From Nipponacmea schrenckii (lineage: Eukaryota; Mollusca; Gastropoda; Lottiidae), in assembly GCA_030562195.1 (NCBI GenBank), contig JAUJPP010000012.1:2356001-2420000 (forward strand): 64,000 nucleotides of DNA, written 5' to 3'. The translations under genes were made by a program, and so were the position numbers. Below, piece by piece: positions 57,901 through 64,000 of this stretch. Below the pieces are notes generated by a model that saw only the letters and a list, made by a program, of their open reading frames with translations, did not search any database and was not told where the DNA came from. How positions within the stretch are numbered: the stretch's first letter is position 1; each line of letters begins with the position of its first letter.

Positions 57901-60900
57901 GCAATCTATACGTGTGTCAATGTACACAGAACAAACACTATTTGTCAAGTTCAGTAATAGATAACTTGTTTCAAGACTTCATAGTATACTGTTAAAATCT
58001 ATAGATAATATATTATAGGACATTATACAGCATACTGTTAAAATCTATAAATAATATATTATAGGAGGACATTATACAGCATACTGTTTAAACTATATAA
58101 ATAATATATTACAGGAGGACATTATACAGCATACTGTTTAAACTATATAAATAATATATTACAGGAGGACATTATACAGCATACTGTTTAAACTATATAA
58201 ATAATATATTACAGGAGGACATTATACAGCATGCTGTTTAAACTATATAAATAATATATTATAGGAGGACATTATACAGCATGCTGTTTAAACTATATAA
58301 ATAATATATTACAGGAGGACATTTTACAGCATACTGTTTAAACTATATAAATAATATATTAAGGGACTTATAAGCATATTTAAACTATATAAATAATATA
58401 TTACAGGAGGACATTATACAGCATGCTGTTTAAACTATATAAATAATATATTATAGGAGGACTTATTTCACATAATTTTAAACTATATAAATAATATATT
58501 ACAGGAGGACATTTTACAGCATACTGTTTAAACTATATAAATAATATATTACAGGAGGACATTATACAGCATACTGTTTAAACTATATAAATAATATATT
58601 ACAGGAGGACATTATACAGCATACTGTTTAAACTATATAAATAATATATTACAGGAGGACATTATACAGCATACTGTTTAAACTATATAAATAATATATT
58701 ACAGGAGGACATTTTACAGCATACTGTTTAAACTATATAAATAATATATTACAGGAGGACATTATACAGCATACTGTTTAAACTATATAAATAATATATT
58801 ACAGGAGGACATTATACAGCATACTGTTTAAACTATATAAATAATATATTACAGGAGGACATTATACAGCATACTGTTTTAAACTATATAAATAATATAT
58901 TACAGGAGGACATTATACAGCATACTTTTAAACTATATAAATAATATATTACAGGAGGACATTATACAGCATACTGTTTAAACTATATAAATAATATATT
59001 ACAGGAGGACATTATACAGCATACTGTTTAAACTATATAAATAATATATTACAGGAGGACATTATACAGCATACTGTTTAAACTATATAAATAATATATT
59101 ACAGGAGGACATTATACAGCATACTGTTTAAACTATATAAATAATATATTACAGGAGGACATTATACAGCATACTGTTTAAACTATATAAATGAACGATG
59201 GTATGAATTTGATGATCAGGTTGTAACAGAAGTTGATGTTCAACAAGTTATAAATTGTGAAGCTTATGTTTTATTCTACAGGTCAGTTTTATACTTTAGA
59301 ATATGATACCAAGATCTCACTGTAGTGTCAATATTAAGCAGTCATATTTCTGATTCAGAACAACTACCATTTCTAGACAATTTATAAACCATGAGATAAG
59401 CTTTATATATATGTTTTATATCAGTATTATTGTGAATGATGCTGATAGAACAAAAGGCCATTCTAATAACGATGATTTATTCGATGACATACAATCAGAA
59501 TAACAACAGCAATGAAGGTGGAAGCGTGCAGCATGCAGTCTCTCTTTCGAATACTCTTCACACTAGGAGATAAGATGAGAAATGTGAATGTGTTCGATAC
59601 TTGCAACAACCCTAGAGCAACTGCAGTCGAATACTAATTCTGGTTTACAAAAGTATCATTTGACATGTATGTAAGTTTGTACCCTTTAATTGTAGAAAAA
59701 GAAATGATGGAATGCATTCCTTGAGACAGAAAGCTATGGAATTAATGGAAGCTAAGGAGGTAATTGATATATTTTTCTAGCTAACACTGTATTTAACAGG
59801 TATTAAATTCTTAATTCAGTGAGAAGTGGTGTGTTATATTGTGGTTCATTTCCACAATGTCAAGCTATCACAAAATGTATTGGGATATACTGCTAATTAG
59901 AGGGCTAGACATAAAGACTGTAAGCATTATTCCTGATGATTGGCAAATTTTCTGTCAAGGTCTCTAATTGGTTGTAGTAAGTTGCATGTAATCTAATCAA
60001 ACTTCCGTCTTACAAGAAAACATGTTAAGAATTTTTCTTGGCCTAGATCTCATCTCAATCGAAGGTCAATTTATCATTTGATTTTGTATATTCCTATTTG
60101 CTTTGTTTCAGCCAAGTTTAATGCAGTTTTTTGTTTCCAAACAATGGATAAATAGATTTAATACATTCGCTGAACCTGGTCGAATAACTAACAGTGACTT
60201 TTTATGTACACATGGAGGTAAAATCACAGTCGATTAAGATACTTCTAGCTATTAAACCTGTCTGTAGTGACTCTGAGACGTTTGTTTGCCTTCTTGGAAG
60301 TCCTGCTTTCAACCTTCACTTAGTACCAATAATTCTTCAAATATTTCAATCCCTGATGCAGCTCTATAAGTGTGAGATTAATCTGTTGTCCAAGGTGTAA
60401 CATGTATTTAATATATATTATAGGTGTACCACCATATCTAGTAGACCATGTTGATAATCTAGTTGTACCATTAAATCAGTGTATGTGGGAATATCTTTAT
60501 AACAGGTTAGTATATTACATTATAGCATCCTAGTACTTCATTACTCCTGCTCTTTTAAACTTTTATCTGTTTCTATAGTTAGTCAAAATAACTTTTAATA
60601 TGCAGATTGCAGATTATAAGGAGAGAAAATAGTTATTGATGTTTTGTTGTCTGTTTGTTATATGTTATAAATATTGGAATTATTTAAGATATGGAGGTGG
60701 TCCTGTATGTAATAGACTGTACTCGTGTCAAATTTGTCAGCGTGATTTAGATAATCTTATATTACGACAAAAAACTGAAATGGAAACTTTCATTCAGGTA
60801 AGTGTAATAGGTTCTTGTCTCAACCTTATTGACATAGTTTATCATCTTATATCTCCATACATATATATTATTCAAAACAGTTCTTATACTTTATTATAGG

Positions 60901-61894
60901 TTTTAAATTTGAAAGCCAAGATCAATTTTAAGTTTTGTGACGGTAAATAATGTTGTACTAATGTGGTTTGTATTATAATGTTGAAGTCTACAATCAAAGA
61001 GATTCAAAAATTGTTTATTGTCATATATATTATTATTTTGTAGTTGAATGAAGAATTTAAATGTGAAGAAAATCCTAATGTTATATATGCTATTAGTATG
61101 GTGTGGTTTAAAGAATGGGAGAATTTTGTAAGAGATAGAACACCATGTAAGTTATCTGGTATTTATGTGGTATATATATATATATACATTTAACATTATC
61201 ACAATATAGCTTGGGTTTTTAATTTTTTTGAAATAAAATTTTATGGATAGACAAACCATATTTTCAAATGTACACCATGTTCCACACCTGCTAATGGACA
61301 TGATTGTGAAGTGAAGGACGCCAGTTTTATCTTAGATGAGGTCCAATTTGACAAAAAATTCCTTAGCTATACCTCATATAATGGGAATTGTATCATAATA
61401 TTGTTTTTTCAGATCCACCCGGACCAATAGAAAATAATCGTATTGCTGTCATGAAAAATGGTCAGCCAGTTTTAAAACAGACATCAGATTATGGTCAAGT
61501 GTCAAGAGAAACTTGGTGTTATTTACACAAAATATATGGTGGAGGTCCAGAATTGACTGTTAAACAAACTGTACAACAAACCACATTATTATCACAAGCT
61601 ACAGCAAATCAAATATCACCAGGGCAACCAGCACCTGTCTCGCAGCAAAAAACTAGTACAGTAACAAACCCTTGTCCAGCAGCAGTTGTTACTGCGGGTA
61701 ATTCTGAATCTTCAAGTTCATCACAAACTACAGTTGTAGAAGCTAGCAGTAGTACAGTGAATAATTCTTCAGAGGAAGATCTACCTTCAGATGGTCAACC
61801 TTCAGATGGGCAACCATCATCATCTGGTGGGCAAATGTCATCATCTGGTCAATCAACTGTTGTAGATCAATCAACTCATTGTAAAAATGATTAA
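50783..61894 (+). CDS. USP20/USP33: USP20/USP33-type ubiquitin hydrolase
   Basis: Cysteine-protease deubiquitinase of the USP20/USP33 (VDU) group. Exons: 50783-50869, 51167-51286, 51503-51603, 51837-51973, 52294-52363, 52519-52632, 53197-53275, 53596-54208, 54436-54527, 54784-54959, 56255-56359, 56636-56681, 57491-57602, 57798-57863, 59155-59281, 59696-59759, 60112-60217, 60424-60505, 60689-60797, 61044-61146, 61413-61894; 2991 nt, 996 aa, against about 914-942 in human. Domains in order are UBP zinc finger, USP catalytic core with a long acidic insert, two DUSP domains and a Gln/Ser-rich tail. Catalytic Cys ~160, His ~642 and Asp ~659 are present. The ATG has an in-frame TAA 18 nt upstream within the same exon. 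The gene stands out for the array before exon 15. In vertebrates the family acts on VHL- and beta-arrestin-linked substrates; that role here is inference. Confidence 0.95.
52294..54208 (+). CDS. USP20/USP33: USP Cys box and acidic insert exons
   Basis: [19 protein letters not shown] carries the catalytic cysteine (about residue 160). [13 protein letters not shown] and [12 protein letters not shown] follow, then [19 protein letters not shown]. The 613-nt exon 53596-54208 continues into a low-complexity insert rich in Asp, Glu, Ser and Asn (residues about 250-440), also seen in USP20/33 relatives and probably disordered and phosphorylated. Confidence 0.92.
54436..57863 (+). CDS. USP20/USP33: USP finger and palm exons
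   Basis: Exons 9-14 encode [19 protein letters not shown] (first zinc knuckle pair), [45 protein letters not shown] (second knuckle pair), [13 protein letters not shown] and [10 protein letters not shown] just before the His-box intron. Exon 14 ends GCAGGAG|GTATAA at 57863, so the glycine run of the His box is split across the intron. Confidence 0.93.
55152..56152 (+). repeat. Family-A-like repeat in USP intron 10
   Basis: Starts TTTTTATACGCCCACTTATA with CCGTCCGGACGTCCGTCCAC, has about five units of 150-175 bp around GATCTTTTCGAAACTTGGTA and AAAACCAGCTTTCTGACTTT, and ends GGTGGGCGTATAG. A second start-like block, GTGGACGTATATTGCGG, at 55914 indicates two tandem or nested copies. Confidence 0.75.
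56872..57425 (+). repeat. Family-A-like repeat in USP intron 12
   Basis: Opens TATATATGCCCACATGAATA with CTGTCAGTCCGTC, followed by about four units with AATAGAAGCTACAATTTTCA and GATTTTGATGAAA. It ends about 65 nt before the next exon. Confidence 0.7.
57985..59150 (+). repeat. 50-bp array copying the His-box splice acceptor
   Basis: About two dozen 50-bp units: AATAATATATTACAG|GAGGA then CATTATACAGCATACTGTTT then AAACTATATA. The first ~38 nt after the AG equal the start of exon 59155-59281, including codons for [11 protein letters not shown]. Early copies are shorter or read TTATAG, and one near 58350 is degraded (TTAAGGGACTT). From 58500 on the copies are almost identical. The array fills nearly all of intron 57864-59154. 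Confidence 0.97.
59155..59281 (+). CDS. USP20/USP33: USP His-box exon
   Basis: Encodes [19 protein letters not shown] and then DDQVVTEV, with the catalytic His (about residue 642) and Asp (about 659), closing with [11 protein letters not shown]. With exon 14 it gives [13 protein letters not shown], the same length as the vertebrate motif. Only the acceptor at 59153-59154 keeps the frame open; the earlier copies lead to stops. Confidence 0.97.
59696..61146 (+). CDS. USP20/USP33: USP tandem DUSP-domain exons
   Basis: Exons 16-20. The first DUSP spans [20 protein letters not shown] to the conserved RYGGGP. The second covers [17 protein letters not shown] and continues into the last exon at [10 protein letters not shown] to KIYGGGPEL. 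Two DUSP domains after the catalytic core are diagnostic of the USP20/USP33 group. Confidence 0.92.
61413..61894 (+). CDS. USP20/USP33: USP last exon
   Basis: Completes the second DUSP ([34 protein letters not shown]) and adds a tail of about 110 residues rich in Gln, Ser, Thr and Val with short repeats of PSDGQ and SSSGGQ. The tail is not conserved with vertebrates as far as I can see and is probably disordered. Stop at 61892-61894. Confidence 0.93.
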
Positions 61895-63678
61895 CTCCAT
61901 TCTCTACTCTAATTATTTTTTATACACCATCCTATCAAAACAAGTTAAAGCAACAATCATGTTTTCATGTCAATCAATTCTTGCACATATGTATTTCACA
62001 TTAAAAGGATACATGAAGTTTTAATAAGTTCATTGTAAAGATTCTCAGCTTTGCGTCCTACTTTCAGTATTTTAGTTATAGTAGAACCATATTCTGCACA
62101 TTTATTATCTTTTTTTAATTCCAACATATTGACTGTCAGGCTTGATCTTTAAACTAAAAAACCAAAACCATTCAACAGTCCTAAAGATTTACAGGCTAGA
62201 CAGGTATATTTATGCTAATAAAGATAAATCTCTTATTTAGACTACCAATATACTTTTATTGAGATATATAAACCAATATCAAATACCATTCAAGTGCTAA
62301 CATAATGTGCAAGCATGTAGAAAGAGCACTCCTTTTTACCCTCTTATTTATCTGAAATAATCTGACAGTAAACTTGACAGGATTTCAATGAACTAGTTTG
62401 TTGATACTTTATTCAGATAGTCAATGTGTTTAATTGTTATATTGTTAAATTATAATTTGTTGGGACTGTTTGCTACTAAATGTTTTTTGTGATATGTCAA
62501 ACATGATTTAATGTCTTTCACCGTAGAACTTGATGTTCTTTATATTGAGAATCAAATTCAACTACATCATAAACAAGGGTGAATATAATTGAAAATGCTA
62601 CAAGTAACACCCCTACTCTTACAATTGAGCTCCTCCAATTATTTATATATATATAGTGTCATATTGATAGAATGTATGTGTAGAGGAGTTCGATTTAAAG
62701 TAGAGGGGTATTAAATGATTGGTACATTTTTGTTGCTTCTGGTCTGTAAATTAAGCATAAAGTTTCTGTCTAAATGATGATTTTTGATTAGGCAAGTCAT
62801 TAATAGACATCATTGAAGTTCTATACATCATAAATTCAGTCATGTTGATAATTAAAAAAATACTAAGCTCAGTTTCTAGAACATGTTTATCTTTTATGTC
62901 TATTAACTATTTAAAAACAAGAGTATATTGGATATTAAAGGGTAGCCTGGTTATAATATTATAAAGAATACTGTGTTTGTTTTGAATTTAATTTTACAAC
63001 AAAAATTCAGGAAATATATCAATGTCATCACTTCAAGTTTTGTGGTGCTAAACCAGGACTTGGTAAATCAATTGGAAATATTTTTCTAATTGAAACAAAG
63101 AATAATTATTATATTAAAATAGGTTTATAAGAAGTTTATGATATGTATAGGTAATTTATGAAATGATGAACAATATTTACACCCTGTATCTGTTTTTGTT
63201 GTTAAATAACCAATTGAAAATAAATAATGAAGACATGTTTTGTATATATAACCCCTGAGCAGGTCATCTGCATCTAAAATTCTTGACTACATAGGATTTG
63301 CATAAAATAAAGAGCAGGGTCCCTTGTACTGTAGGCTGAAAGTCTCAAAGGCTTCCATCTTTGGAGATAGGGTGTATAAACAAATCTGCAAGAATCATTT
63401 ATCTTGCTCTTCAAGATATAACACAGAAAGCTAGTTCTAAGTTGATGTATTTCTCTTAATGTACAGAATATCTATAGACTTATAAATAAATGATATCATA
63501 TACACAATGAAGCCTAAAAGCTACAACTAAAATTTTCTTTGTAAGAAATATATAAAAACAATTTGATTTTAATTCATCACAAAATAATAGCAGCAATACA
63601 GCCAATGGTATATAGAATTTGATGTGCAATAGACTGAATATAGCAAACTTTAGTGAATTTTCAAAGTAAAGTCTCTTA
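61895..63678 (+). other. USP 3' UTR and downstream DNA
   Basis: No coding exon seen. AATAAA at 62217-62222 is a candidate polyadenylation signal 320 nt after the stop, with further candidates around 63223 and 63305. The rest is AT-rich. Confidence 0.5.
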
Positions 63679-64000
63679 AAGGGATAATAGGTCTTAACAT
63701 GAAAATAAGATTTTAGTTCTCAAGAAAGGTCAATATGAGTGTATATTCATCAGGGAACTTACCTGGTGCCATAATCTCTTTAAATCTTGAAAACTTGCAA
63801 GTCATTTTTGAAAAACGCTTAATCAATTTATTAAGCAATTTTCAATAATCAAATGCATCTTTATGGATAATTACTTAGGTTTTGGATGCTTATTTCTTAT
63901 TTTATTCATTTAAGGCAGCAGGTATATTTACTGATAAATAGAGCTCTTACTGACCAAATTTAAAATTTTCAAATTTTATGTTCATTCTAAGACCTATTAT
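63679..64000. mobile_element. MITE-like element cut by window end
   Basis: Left end AAAGGGATAATAGGTCTTAA with CATGAAAATAAG is inverted at 63960-64000 as TTTATGTTCATTCTAAGACC then TATTAT. The last few bases of the right end fall outside the window. Internal AAGAAAGGTCAATATGAGTG and AAATGCATCTTTATGGATAA are diverged inverse matches to 13681-13960. Confidence 0.7.

Noticed and set aside
57985..59150. CRISPR-like regular repeat array
   Set aside because: The whole 50-bp unit repeats with no unique spacers, it lies in a eukaryotic intron, and it is clearly derived from the adjacent exon border.

Overview
The window is animal nuclear DNA. It is AT-rich, with long introns, GT-AG splicing, metazoan-only gene families and dense non-autonomous repeats. 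One dispersed repeat begins with TTTTTATACGCCC followed by a (CCGT)n or (CTGT)n tract. I associate that pattern with mollusc genomes, so a gastropod or bivalve is the best guess; that is recognition from memory, not a database result. No bacterial, organellar or intact viral genes were seen.

Layout. (1) 2108-11296, + strand: an Abl tyrosine kinase gene whose first exon lies left of the window. Eleven exons are visible, covering SH3, SH2, kinase and a large last exon ending in the F-actin-binding region. (2) 11297-18570: Abl 3' UTR and intergenic DNA with a 280-bp inverted-repeat element and a 2.3-kb tandem-cored repeat. (3) 18571-21846, + strand: complete GCLM, the glutamate-cysteine ligase modifier subunit, in seven exons. 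(4) 23064-44984, - strand: a divergent STAT gene in 22 exons, tail to tail with GCLM, its introns swollen by satellites, hairpins and a SINE. (5) 47393-47821, + strand: a single-exon THAP-like zinc-finger ORF. (6) 50783-61894, + strand: a complete USP20/USP33-type deubiquitinase in 21 exons. (7) 61895-64000: 3' UTR and another inverted-repeat element cut by the window end.

Exon joins were checked by reading frame. GCLM sums to 813 nt (270 aa), USP to 2991 nt (996 aa), and STAT to 2556 nt (851 aa) up to the first stop. The genes are not an operon. Abl and STAT are signalling proteins, GCLM controls glutathione synthesis, and the USP edits ubiquitin; no functional clustering is implied.

The most striking observation concerns minisatellites that have copied splice sites. 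In the USP gene a 50-bp unit, repeated about two dozen times, consists of the 3' splice site plus the first ~38 nt of the exon encoding the catalytic His box. The intron therefore carries about 20 decoy acceptors, each followed by the same GHYTAYC coding sequence. In STAT an independent 28/29-bp array copies the 5' splice site and last nucleotides of an exon. Other items are a one-base frame discrepancy in the STAT transactivation exon, a lysine/glycine micro-exon in its DNA-binding region, nested satellite-bearing elements and several long hairpins.
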